Positions 26,507 through 33,729 of a stretch of DNA of 64,000 nt are shown here, piece after piece. Within the stretch, counting starts at the first letter, position 1. Each line of letters begins with the position of its first letter. Source of the DNA: Arthrobacter crystallopoietes (GTDB lineage Bacteria > Actinomycetota > Actinomycetes > Actinomycetales > Micrococcaceae); contig NZ_CP018863.1 of assembly GCF_002849715.1 (NCBI RefSeq), positions 3,782,001-3,846,000 on the forward strand. Reading direction: 5' to 3'. Under the pieces are notes generated by a model, which was not told the DNA's origin, searched no databases, and saw nothing but the letters and a program-made list of their open reading frames with translations. A program made the translations under genes and the position numbers.

Positions 26507-26806
26507 GAAAACCCTCCACCAGACGACAATTCCTCCCTGAAACTCTGCCACCGATAGCGCCTAATACCTACTGTTTGGGCGGGTGTGGCGTGCAGTTCGT
26601 GGCCTAAGTTGCCCCGTAGAGGTGCTTATCCGGTCGCCGGCGGAGGAAGGGTTTGATATTCGGGCTTCGAATAGGCCACAATCTTCGCGTTATGGGCACA
26701 AAATCCGCGTTGTGGACGTTGTGATCTGACACATCATCGGGCGTGATGGGCTTGCCGGCCCGGAAGACCGGCTTACAACTGCAACACGGAGCGTGAAGAC
26801 ACAATT
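26507..26806 (+). other. 300-bp intergenic region between sepH and the DUF4193 gene
   Basis: Divergent spacer without a convincing gene. It contains a dyad ATTCG-N5-CGAAT (26659-26673), a promoter candidate facing DUF4193 (TTGATA 26653-26658, N18, CACAAT 26677-26682), and two tandem 20-bp dyad repeats (26676-26715) that overlap that -10. The ribosome site for DUF4193 is poor (GGAGCG about 14 nt upstream). Confidence 0.5.
26676..26715. repeat. Two tandem 20-bp imperfect palindromes at the DUF4193 promoter
   Basis: Copy 1 is CCACAA-N8-TTATGG (26676-26695) and copy 2 is GCACAA-N8-TTGTGG (26696-26715). They are directly abutted and share a CGCGTT core, so each is both a dyad and a direct repeat of the other. 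Two turns of the helix per unit would place two regulator dimers on one face. They overlap the predicted -10 of DUF4193. The cognate regulator is unknown. Confidence 0.5.
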
Positions 26807-27106
26807 ATGGCGACTGATTATGATGCGCCTCGCAAGACCGATGAGGAAACCAGCGAGGAATCCATTGCGGAGCTGAAGACCCACCGCACGAGCAAGCAGT
26901 CCGCCGTCGTTGACGAGGACGAAGCTGAAGCGGCCGAAGGATTCGAACTGCCGGGGGCGGACCTGTCCAGCGAAGAGCTGACGGTGCGCATCATGCCTGC
27001 ACAGGCAGACGAATTTACCTGTGCGTCATGCTTCCTGGTCCGTCACCGGTCCCAGGTCGCCAGGGAAAAGGACGGACTCCTGTACTGCAAGGACTGTGAA
27101 GGCTGA
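26807..27106 (+). CDS. DUF4193 zinc-ribbon protein
   Basis: A 99-residue actinobacterial protein. Residues 1-60 are acidic and probably disordered (DEETSEESIAELKTHR). The C-terminus has a CxxC ... CxxC zinc ribbon: CASCFLVRHRSQ, then LLYCKDCEG. It corresponds to M. tuberculosis Rv2699c in the same conserved neighbourhood. Function unknown. It may interact with transcription or translation machinery given its acidic and zinc-ribbon form, but that is speculation. Tandem dyads overlap its promoter, and a strong hairpin ends it against the convergent DUF3093 gene. Confidence 0.9.
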   Translation: MATDYDAPRKTDEETSEESIAELKTHRTSKQSAVVDEDEAEAAEGFELPGADLSSEELTVRIMPAQADEFTCASCFLVRHRSQVAREKDGLLYCKDCEG

Positions 27107-27183
27107 GCAGCCGAATTCACCGGCGGCAGCGGTTGCTGCGGTAGCGGTTGCCGGATGGCAGGCACTGCCGGACGCGCCGAGCG

Positions 27184-27212
27184 CATGGGCGGCCAGGTGA
27201 TGGCCGCCCATG
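27184..27212. terminator. Bidirectional hairpin between DUF4193 and DUF3093 genes
   Basis: A perfect 12-bp stem, CATGGGCGGCCA (27184-27195) with TGGCCGCCCATG (27201-27212), and a 5-nt loop, lying between two convergent genes. There is no long U-tract, so it may act by stability or protect 3' ends. Confidence 0.7.
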
Positions 27213-27221
27213 GTCCATCGG

Positions 27222-27722
27222 TTACTGGCCTTGCGGGCTGGACAGTGCGGCGACGAGCTGGTTCGGGCGCCGCGTGGAGGTGATCCAGTAGGGCGTCCGG
27301 TCCGCCTCATCGGTGATCTCGATCTTGACTACGGGCTGGATCCAGCCGCGGAAACACATGTAGGCGGTGCCGTTCAGCTCCGTTCCGCGCTGGGCGGTGG
27401 CGTCGTCGCCGGTGAAGGCCTCGACCCGGCCGATGAATTCCCGCTCGATCTGGGCGCGGCCCACCTGAAGCGTCTTCTGGGTCACAGTGATCCGCGGCGC
27501 CGAAACGATCAGCAGGACCGTCAGAATGACCGCAGCGACCGCTGCGGCGATGTAGCCGGTGGTCAGGCTGATCGGTGCCAAGACGAAAATCACCGCTCCG
27601 GCCGTGCCTGCCGCGATCAGCCAGATCCAGAAGTTCGGCCACAGGCGTTCCTGGTAAATGACGGCTCCGGGTGTCCCGGAAGCGGAGCCGGTGTTACCGG
27701 CGGGAGTGGCGTTTGTGCTCAT
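27222..27722 (-). CDS. DUF3093 membrane protein
   Basis: A 166-residue protein of the DUF3093 family (Rv2698-like). VIYQERLWPNFWIWLIA begins the domain. Two adjacent membrane helices (about residues 33-75) are followed by a soluble C-terminal domain (APRITVTQKTLQVGRAQI, then FRGWIQPVVKIEITDEAD and PYWITSTRRP) resembling bacterial PH-like domains. It is divergent from dut and faces DUF4193. This gene-dut pairing is conserved in actinobacteria. Function unknown. Confidence 0.88.
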   Translation of the reverse strand: MSTNATPAGNTGSASGTPGAVIYQERLWPNFWIWLIAAGTAGAVIFVLAPISLTTGYIAAAVAAVILTVLLIVSAPRITVTQKTLQVGRAQIEREFIGRVEAFTGDDATAQRGTELNGTAYMCFRGWIQPVVKIEITDEADRTPYWITSTRRPNQLVAALSSPQGQ

Positions 27723-27884
27723 GATTCCAGCTTTTCACCTTTCCCATGGCTTTTCACCTCGGAGGCCGGCGGAGCCGCGGCGGCCTGCTGTGCATGACGT
27801 AGTTGTTCCGCGCCAAAAGCGTTAGAGTGATGTGCGGAAACTCTCGCGGCGGCAGGGCCGCCATCGGCAAGGAAATGGTAGCGA

Positions 27885-28352
27885 GTGCAGGATATTCAAC
27901 CCACGCTGAACGTTCAGCTGAAAATGCTCGACGACGGTCTGGAGGCACCGGGCTACGCCCATCCTGGCGACGCCGGGGCTGACCTGCGCAGCCGCATTGA
28001 CTTCAGGATCGGGCCGGGGGAGCGGATCCTTGTCCCTACCGGTGTGGCCATCGCGCTGCCGCAAGGGTATGTGGCGCTGATCCATCCGCGGTCGGGACTG
28101 GCGACGAAACACGGCTTGACCATTGTTAATGCACCCGGCACGGTTGATGCCGGCTACCGCGGCGAAATCGCCGTGACGCTGCTGAACACGGATGCCACCG
28201 AGACCCTGACCTTCAAGCGCGGGGACCGCATTGCGCAAATGGTCATCCAGCGCGTAGAGCACGCTGCCTTTGAACATGTCGACGAGCTGCCGGGCTCCAT
28301 CCGGGGAACCGGCGGGTTCGGGTCGACCGGCGGCTTTACGGCAGCCCAATGA
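27885..28352 (+). CDS. dut: dUTP diphosphatase
   Basis: Hydrolyses dUTP to dUMP and diphosphate, keeping uracil out of DNA and supplying thymidylate synthesis. 155 residues, trimeric type. Conserved motifs 1-5 are visible: HPGDAGADLRS, HPRSGLATKHG, NAPGTVDAGYRGE, RGDRIAQMVIQ and the C-terminal RGTGGFGSTGG arm. GTG 27885 follows GGAAATGGTAGCGA. An upstream -10-like TAGAGT with a weak -35 is at 27805-27835. A GGCGGC/GCCGCC hairpin lies in the leader. First gene of a dut-DUF3710-OB fold-DUF3159 operon. Confidence 0.96.
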   Translation: MQDIQPTLNVQLKMLDDGLEAPGYAHPGDAGADLRSRIDFRIGPGERILVPTGVAIALPQGYVALIHPRSGLATKHGLTIVNAPGTVDAGYRGEIAVTLLNTDATETLTFKRGDRIAQMVIQRVEHAAFEHVDELPGSIRGTGGFGSTGGFTAAQ

Positions 28353-28410
28353 AGCGCCGACCGAGTACAACTGCCGCTGGCCAGCCAGCGGCTCCAGAGA
28401 GGACCCGACG

Positions 28411-29208
28411 ATGATTTTTGGGCGCCGCAAGAACAAGAACGAGACGAGCGATCTGCCGGAGACCGCAGCGGAGAACGCCGAAGAGCAGGCTCCGGGCGAA
28501 GCGCCGGATCCCGCAGCGGACCCGGAACAGGCAGAAGCAGCCCAGACTTTGCCGAAGGCTGCCAAAACCGACGCGGAACTGCGCAGCAGCGGTCCGTTCG
28601 ATAGCGCCGAAAAAGATACCGATGAGGGATACCTGGATCTCGGCGCGCTGAAAATCCAGCCCCGTGATGGACTTCAGCTCCGCCTGGAAGTAGAGGAAAA
28701 AACGCAGCGCGTGATTGCAGTAACGCTGGACCTGTCGGGTTCCAGTTTGCAGCTGCAGGCGTTCGCCGCGCCTAAGTCCGAGGGTCTGTGGGAGGAAATC
28801 CGCGAACAGCTGGCCTCATCCATCGGTTCCCAGGGCGGGACCGTTGAGGAGGTAAGCGGGCCGCTGGGGACAGAAGTTGTGGCCAAGCTGCCGGCCCAGA
28901 CACCGGACGGGAAGCGTGGCTTCCGGGTAGCGCGCTTCATCGGCGTCGACGGTCCGCGGTGGTTCCTGCGCGGAGTCATCGGCGGTGCGGCGGCATTGGA
29001 CCGGGCGAAGGCCGCGGAGCTGGAAGAGCTCTTCCGGCAGACCGTTGTGGTCCGGGGCGACCAGCCGCTGCCGCCACGGGATCTGCTGACGCTGCGGCTG
29101 CCCAAGGACGCGAGCCTGCGCACGCAGGACGGTCAGCCCGCTCCCGGCCAGCCTGCTCCAGGCTTGAGCGAACCCGAGCGCGGACCCGAGATCACCCACA
29201 TTGGCTAA
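28411..29208 (+). CDS. DUF3710 family protein
   Basis: A 265-residue actinobacterial protein, as in the Rv2696c locus. ATG 28411 has GAGAGG 8 nt upstream. The N-terminal 75 residues are acidic and low-complexity after FGRRKNKNETSDLP. The conserved domain starts at DEGYLDLGALKIQPRDGLQLRLEVE and includes VAKLPAQTPDGKRGFRVARFIGVDGPRWFLRG. The tail is Pro/Gly-rich. It lies 58 bp after dut, and its end overlaps the OB-fold gene by 8 bp. Function unknown. Confidence 0.9.
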   Translation: MIFGRRKNKNETSDLPETAAENAEEQAPGEAPDPAADPEQAEAAQTLPKAAKTDAELRSSGPFDSAEKDTDEGYLDLGALKIQPRDGLQLRLEVEEKTQRVIAVTLDLSGSSLQLQAFAAPKSEGLWEEIREQLASSIGSQGGTVEEVSGPLGTEVVAKLPAQTPDGKRGFRVARFIGVDGPRWFLRGVIGGAAALDRAKAAELEELFRQTVVVRGDQPLPPRDLLTLRLPKDASLRTQDGQPAPGQPAPGLSEPERGPEITHIG

Positions 29209-29557
29209 GGACAGGCGTCCCGGTGCCGGGTCCGCCGTCGTTATTCCGTTGGAAGCATTGCCGAAGCGTGGGCGCGTGCGCTCCGTGGGATATGTGGAGT
29301 CCATCACGATTCTGCCCGTCGGCCAGGCGCCAAGCTTTTCGGCCGTGCTGACCTCGGCGGGGCCCGGAGTCCGGGCCACCGACGCCGGCGTGCAGCAGCG
29401 GCCAGCGAGGATCCGCCTAATCTGGCTAGGGCAACGGCGGGTACCGGGGATCGATGCCGGCATCCGCCTGGGTTTCGAAGGAACCGTGTTCGAAGTCGAC
29501 GGACTGCCGACGATGTACAACCCGCGCTATGAAATCCAAAGCCTGTTGGAGAATTGA
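29201..29557 (+). CDS. Small OB-fold nucleic-acid-binding-like protein
   Basis: A 118-residue protein starting at TTG 29201 inside the DUF3710 3' end. Residues 20-110 resemble an OB fold (RVRSVGYVESITILP, PARIRLIWLGQRRVPGI, LGFEGTVFEVDGLPTMYNPRYE), matching the protein found between DUF3710 and DUF3159 in other actinobacteria (Rv2694c position). A role with single-stranded nucleic acid is inferred from the fold only. Translation is probably coupled to DUF3710. Confidence 0.78.
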   Translation: MAKDRRPGAGSAVVIPLEALPKRGRVRSVGYVESITILPVGQAPSFSAVLTSAGPGVRATDAGVQQRPARIRLIWLGQRRVPGIDAGIRLGFEGTVFEVDGLPTMYNPRYEIQSLLEN

Positions 29558-29560
29558 GCC

Positions 29561-30289
29561 ATGACTGAAAAACCCGAACCTCGCGATGAGCAGGAGAAAT
29601 CCGTCAGCGAGCTCGCCGGTGCCTACGCGGCGCGGGCGGGAGTGGAGCGCCGCGAAGACGGCCAGATCGACGTGCTCAAGTCCGTGGGCGGCGTCCGCGG
29701 TCTGACCGAAAGCATTCTGCCCGGCCTGGTTTTCCTCGTAGTCTTCACCGTTGTCCGCGATCTGGCGTCGGCCCTGATTGGGGCGCTGGGCATCGCGGCG
29801 GTGTTCACCATCCTGCGGCTGATCCAGCGCGGGACGGTGGTCCAAGCGTTTTCCGGACTGATCGGCGTGGCCATCTGTGCCTTTGTCGCCAACACGACCG
29901 GCCGGGCCGAGACGTTCTACATTCCGGGCTTCTTCACCAACGCCGCCTACATCGTGGGCATGGTCATTTCGATTGCGGTCAAATGGCCGCTGGCCGGACT
30001 GCTGTTCGGCTTCATCCGCGGCGAAGGGACGGACTGGCGCAAGGAACCGCGCCGCTTGCGGGCCTACGTGCTGGCGACCTGGATTGTCATCGCCGTACTG
30101 GCCCTGCGACTGGCCGTCCAGGTGCCGCTGTACTTCATGGGCCCGGATGCCCTGGTGGCGCTGGGTACCGCGCGGCTCGTCATGGGCGTGCCGCTGTACG
30201 CGCTCGGCCTCTGGCTGGCGTGGATGGTCTCACGCCCGGTCGGCGGCGCCGTCGTCGGCGGCACTGCCGCTCCGGGCAGTCAGCACTGA
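29561..30289 (+). CDS. DUF3159 integral membrane protein
   Basis: A 242-residue protein of the DUF3159 family (Rv2693c-like). It has an acidic cytosolic N-terminus, then about six hydrophobic segments (ILPGLVFLVVFTVVRDL, IAAVFTILRLIQRG, AFSGLIGVAICAFVANT, YIVGMVISIAVKWPLAGLLFG and two more). ATG 29561 is 3 bp after the OB-fold gene. Its last 60 bp overlap, antisense, the 3' end of the convergent trkA/ceoC gene. Function unknown. The conserved proximity to the Ceo/Trk genes suggests but does not prove a link with ion homeostasis. Confidence 0.88.
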   Translation: MTEKPEPRDEQEKSVSELAGAYAARAGVERREDGQIDVLKSVGGVRGLTESILPGLVFLVVFTVVRDLASALIGALGIAAVFTILRLIQRGTVVQAFSGLIGVAICAFVANTTGRAETFYIPGFFTNAAYIVGMVISIAVKWPLAGLLFGFIRGEGTDWRKEPRRLRAYVLATWIVIAVLALRLAVQVPLYFMGPDALVALGTARLVMGVPLYALGLWLAWMVSRPVGGAVVGGTAAPGSQH

Positions 30290-30928
30290 CCGCAGCTGGT
30301 CTTCGGCGGCGATGGTCGTCACGAAGAACAGCTCGTCGCTGTCCTCGATCACATCGTCCATGCTGGGCGTGATGGGCGCGTCGTCGCGCAGGATGGCCAC
30401 GACCGTGGCGTCCTGCGGCCAGTCGATGGAGCCCAGTGTCCTGCCGACCAGCGGCGAATCGTGGGGCACGGTGAACTCGACCATGGAGGCCACGCCTGTC
30501 TGCAGCGTCAGCAGGCGGACCAGATCGCCGATTTCCACCGCCTCTTCCACCAGTGCGGTCATCAGGCGCGGCGTGTTGACGGCTACGTCCACGCCCCACG
30601 AGTCGTCAAACATCCAGTCGTTTTTCGGATTGTTCACCCGGCCGACGGTGCGGGCAACACCGAATTCGCTCTTGGCCAGCAGCGAGACGACCAGGTTCAC
30701 CTTGTCATCGCCCGTCGCGGAAACCACCACGTCGGCTTCGTCCAGGTTGGCGTCGCGCAGCGTGGTGATTTCGCACGCATCCCCGATCAACCAGCGGGCA
30801 CCCTTGAGGCCGCTGCGGCCGATCGCTTCCGGCTTCTGGTCAATCAGCAGGATGTCGTGATTGTTGGAGAGCAGCTCCCGGGCGATGGAGGAGCCGACGC
30901 TGCCTGCCCCGGCGATGACTACCTTCAT
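30230..30928 (-). CDS. ceoC: TrkA-family potassium regulator (CeoC position)
   Basis: A 232-residue RCK protein: an N-terminal Rossmann NAD-binding domain (VVIAGAGSVGSSIARELL, then DILLIDQ with the ribose-binding Asp, and GDACEITTLRDA) and a C-terminal TrkA-C domain (about 140-215). It gates a K+ channel or transporter according to nucleotide state. It forms a bicistron with ceoB (4-bp ATGA overlap). The C-terminal SGSAADDGAADRA tail is encoded in the overlap with DUF3159. Confidence 0.9.
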   Translation of the reverse strand: MKVVIAGAGSVGSSIARELLSNNHDILLIDQKPEAIGRSGLKGARWLIGDACEITTLRDANLDEADVVVSATGDDKVNLVVSLLAKSEFGVARTVGRVNNPKNDWMFDDSWGVDVAVNTPRLMTALVEEAVEIGDLVRLLTLQTGVASMVEFTVPHDSPLVGRTLGSIDWPQDATVVAILRDDAPITPSMDDVIEDSDELFFVTTIAAEDQLRSVLTARSGSAADDGAADRA

Positions 30929-31599
30929 TCGGACTCCTTAACCGGCGGCTTGGACAGGATGCCGGCGATCTTCTGGGTGGCGGCCACGTTCATCATGGCG
31001 TGGACAATATCGCCTTGCTGGTAGCGGGTTTCGGGACCGGGAAGCATGCCCTCGCCGAACCGCGTCAGGTACGCCACCCGGGCGCCGGATGCAGCCTCGA
31101 TCTCCGCGAAGCCGTGCCCGACCCAGCCGTCGTGCAAGGACACTTCACCGAGAATCAGCCGCCCGGAAGCTTCCCGGAAGTCGCCCTTGATGCTCTGCTC
31201 GGGTAGGATCCGCCGCAGCACCTGGTCCGCGCTCCAGCGGACCGCAGCCACGGTGGGAATGCCCAGACGCTGGTAAATTTCGGCCCGCCCAGGATCGTAG
31301 ATCCGGGCGACGACGTGGGGGACGTGGAAGGTCTCGCGCGCTACCCGGGTGGCCAGGATGTTCGAGTTATCGCCACTGGAGACCGCGGCGAAGGCATAGG
31401 CATTTTCAATATCGGCGTGGCGCAGCGTGTCGCGGTCGAAACCGACGCCGGTGATCTTGCGCCCGGAAAAGTCGCTGCGCAGCCGGCGGAAAGCGCTGTC
31501 GTCCTGGTCAATCACCGCCACGCTGTGCCCCGATTCGTCCAGCGTATGAGCCAGTGTCACGCCAACGCGTCCGCACCCCATGATCACGAAATGCGCCAC
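30925..31599 (-). CDS. ceoB: TrkA-family potassium regulator (CeoB position)
   Basis: A 224-residue RCK protein. GTG 31599 is preferred because AAGGGAAGGG lies just upstream and the protein then begins with the Rossmann strand AHFVIMGCGRVGVTLAHTL. The longer upstream frame has no similarity. It has SVAVIDQDDSAFRRL and a C-terminal TrkA-C domain (LGEVSLHDGWVG). With ceoC it makes the paired NAD-binding regulators known from M. tuberculosis Rv2691-Rv2692. It is divergent from the KimA-like APC permease, which they may regulate. Confidence 0.9.
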   Translation of the reverse strand: MAHFVIMGCGRVGVTLAHTLDESGHSVAVIDQDDSAFRRLRSDFSGRKITGVGFDRDTLRHADIENAYAFAAVSSGDNSNILATRVARETFHVPHVVARIYDPGRAEIYQRLGIPTVAAVRWSADQVLRRILPEQSIKGDFREASGRLILGEVSLHDGWVGHGFAEIEAASGARVAYLTRFGEGMLPGPETRYQQGDIVHAMMNVAATQKIAGILSKPPVKESE

Positions 31600-31740
31600 C
31601 GGATTCCCTTCCCTTGAAGCATGTTGTCCAGCAGCAAGCTTATCGGCAAGAGCGCCGCAACAGCGCGGTGCCGCCCGCGGCAGTAAGCTTTCATGCGTGA
31701 TGACTGTGTCCGTACCTGTGCGTGCGTGGAACGGCGGAAC
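31600..31740. promoter_or_regulatory. Divergent control region between ceoB and the APC permease
   Basis: Two copies of GCAGYAAGCTT lie at 31631-31641 and 31680-31690. The first gives TAAGCT on the minus strand (31637-31642) and the second gives TAAGCT on the plus strand (31684-31689), so they could be outward-facing -10 hexamers for the two transcripts. -35 elements are poor. No ydaO/c-di-AMP riboswitch-like structure was recognised despite the KimA-like downstream gene. Confidence 0.35.
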
Positions 31741-33729
31741 ATGCTGACCTCCCTTAACGCGCTCAAGCGCATCCTGGTGGGCAGGCCGTTCCGGACCGAA
31801 CGTGCCAAAGCCCAGCCGCTGCCGCAACGGCTGGCGCTGCCAGTGTTTTCGGCCAACGCGCTCTCCTCCGTGGCGTACTCTCCGGATGAGATCCTGCTGA
31901 CCCTGGCGCTGGCGGGAGTGGCCGCCGTCGCGCTGTCGCCGCTGGTCGGCCTGGCGGTCATGGTGGTGCTGCTGGTCATTGTCGCTTCCTACCGCCAAAG
32001 CGTGCACGCGTACCCCTCCGGCGGCGACTACCAGATCGCCAGCGAGAACCTGGGCAAGAACGCCGGCATCACCGTCGGTTCAGCGCTCATGTTCGACTAC
32101 GTGCTCACGGTGGCGGTCTCCATGTCGTCCGCCGCGCACTACGTCATCGCGGCGTTCCCCACGCTCAGGGGATGGCAAACGACGGCGGCCGTTGCCGGCG
32201 TCGTAATTCTTGCTTTGCTGCACCTGCGCGGACTCCGGCGCGGAGGTAGGTCGGTGGCCATCCCGACGTACGCCTTCGTGGGGCTGATCCTGCTGATGTG
32301 CCTGGTGGGTTTCATCCAGGACATGTCCGGTCAACTCCAGCTGGCGCCCAGCGCCGGGCTGGACATTGTGCCGGACGCGGAGTTCCAGGCCGGACTGACC
32401 GGCCTGGCCGGAGCGCTGCTGGTGCTGCGCGCGTTCTCCACCGGCGCGGCGGCGCTGACCGGTGTGGAAACCCCGGCGGGCAACGTCCAGGCGTTCCAGC
32501 CGCCGCGGGCCCGGAACGCCGCGACGGCGCTGCTGGTCCTCGGCGTGGCCGCGACCGTGATGACCATGGCGGTGCTGTATCTGGCCCGCGCCACCCGGGT
32601 CCACGTGGTGCAGGTTCCCGCCGAGCAGCTGCGGCTCAACGGCGGTCCGCTGCCGGCGGACTACCTGCAGACGCCCGTCATCAGCCAGCTCGCGGCGACC
32701 GTCTTCGACCGCGGCAACGTGCTGTTCTACCTGGTCCTGGCGGCCACCGGCCTGATCCTGGTCCTGGCCAGCCACTCCGCCTTCACCGCCTTCCCGTCGC
32801 TGGCCTCCATCCTGGCCACGGACGGTTTCCTGCCCCGGCAGCTGCGCACCCGCGGCGACCGGCTGAGCTACAGCAACGGAGTCATGGCGCTGGCCGGCGC
32901 GGCACTGGTGCTGATCCTGATTTTCGAGGCCGATGTCACCGAACTCATCCAGCTGTACGTGGTGGGCGTGTTCGTCTCCTTCACCTTCAGCCAGCTCGGC
33001 ATGATCAAGCACTTTTCCCGGCAGATCCGCTCCACGCCGCACAAACCAGTACGACGGCGGATGGCCCGCTCGCGCGTCATCAACCTCATCGGGTTCATCA
33101 TGACCGCCACGGTGCTGGTGGTGGTGCTCGTGAGCAAGTTTGTCTTCGGCGCGTGGATCGCGGTGGCCGGCATCCTCATTCTGGCGCTGATCATGTACAG
33201 CATCCACCGGCATTACGAGCAGGTGGCGCAGGAACTGGCCGTGGACGAGAACCAACCGGCCACCGCGCTGCCGTCCCGGGTGCACGCCGTGATCCTGGTC
33301 TCGCACGTGCGCAAGCCGGTGCTGCGTGCGCTGGCCTTTGCCCGCGCCTCCCGCCCGTCCAAACTCGATGCGGTCATCGTGGACATCGACGAAGAAGAGA
33401 CGAAAGCGACGCTTGCAGACTGGGAACGCTACAAGATTCCCGTGCCGATCACCGTCCTGGCGTCCCCGTACCGCGACACCACCGTCCCGATTATCGAGTA
33501 CATCAAGAACATCCGGCGCGATTCACCCCGCGATCTGGTGGTCGTGTACATTCCGGAGTACGTCGTGGGCCGGTGGTGGGAGCAGCTAGTGCACAACCAG
33601 ACCGCCCTGCGGATCAAAACCCGACTGCATTTCGAACCCGGAGTCATGGTTGCCAGCGTTCCCTGGCAACTGGCTTCCTCCGACGCCGTCCGCAAATACC
33701 AGGAGTTTCCTAATGGCGCAGGCCGCTGA
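31741..33729 (+). CDS. APC-family permease, KimA-like (probable K+ uptake)
   Basis: A 662-residue membrane protein. A 12-helix APC core (LPVFSANALSSVAYSPDEILL is the family opening, then VHAYPSGGDYQIASENLG) is followed by a cytosolic C-terminal domain (about 510-662) resembling universal-stress folds (VHAVILVSHVRKPVLRALAFARA). This architecture is that of Bacillus KimA/YdaO, a proton-coupled potassium importer. ATG 31741 is chosen since homology starts at LTSLNALKRILVGRPF. Its ribosome site is weak. Divergent TrkA/Ceo regulators support a K+ role. The gene overlaps the RNA methyltransferase by 17 bp. Confidence 0.85.
   Translation: MLTSLNALKRILVGRPFRTERAKAQPLPQRLALPVFSANALSSVAYSPDEILLTLALAGVAAVALSPLVGLAVMVVLLVIVASYRQSVHAYPSGGDYQIASENLGKNAGITVGSALMFDYVLTVAVSMSSAAHYVIAAFPTLRGWQTTAAVAGVVILALLHLRGLRRGGRSVAIPTYAFVGLILLMCLVGFIQDMSGQLQLAPSAGLDIVPDAEFQAGLTGLAGALLVLRAFSTGAAALTGVETPAGNVQAFQPPRARNAATALLVLGVAATVMTMAVLYLARATRVHVVQVPAEQLRLNGGPLPADYLQTPVISQLAATVFDRGNVLFYLVLAATGLILVLASHSAFTAFPSLASILATDGFLPRQLRTRGDRLSYSNGVMALAGAALVLILIFEADVTELIQLYVVGVFVSFTFSQLGMIKHFSRQIRSTPHKPVRRRMARSRVINLIGFIMTATVLVVVLVSKFVFGAWIAVAGILILALIMYSIHRHYEQVAQELAVDENQPATALPSRVHAVILVSHVRKPVLRALAFARASRPSKLDAVIVDIDEEETKATLADWERYKIPVPITVLASPYRDTTVPIIEYIKNIRRDSPRDLVVVYIPEYVVGRWWEQLVHNQTALRIKTRLHFEPGVMVASVPWQLASSDAVRKYQEFPNGAGR

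Noticed and set aside
31600..31740. ydaO (c-di-AMP) riboswitch before the KimA-like permease
   Set aside because: The spacer is only 141 bp and I could not find the conserved riboswitch segments. Regulation by riboswitch is not supported.
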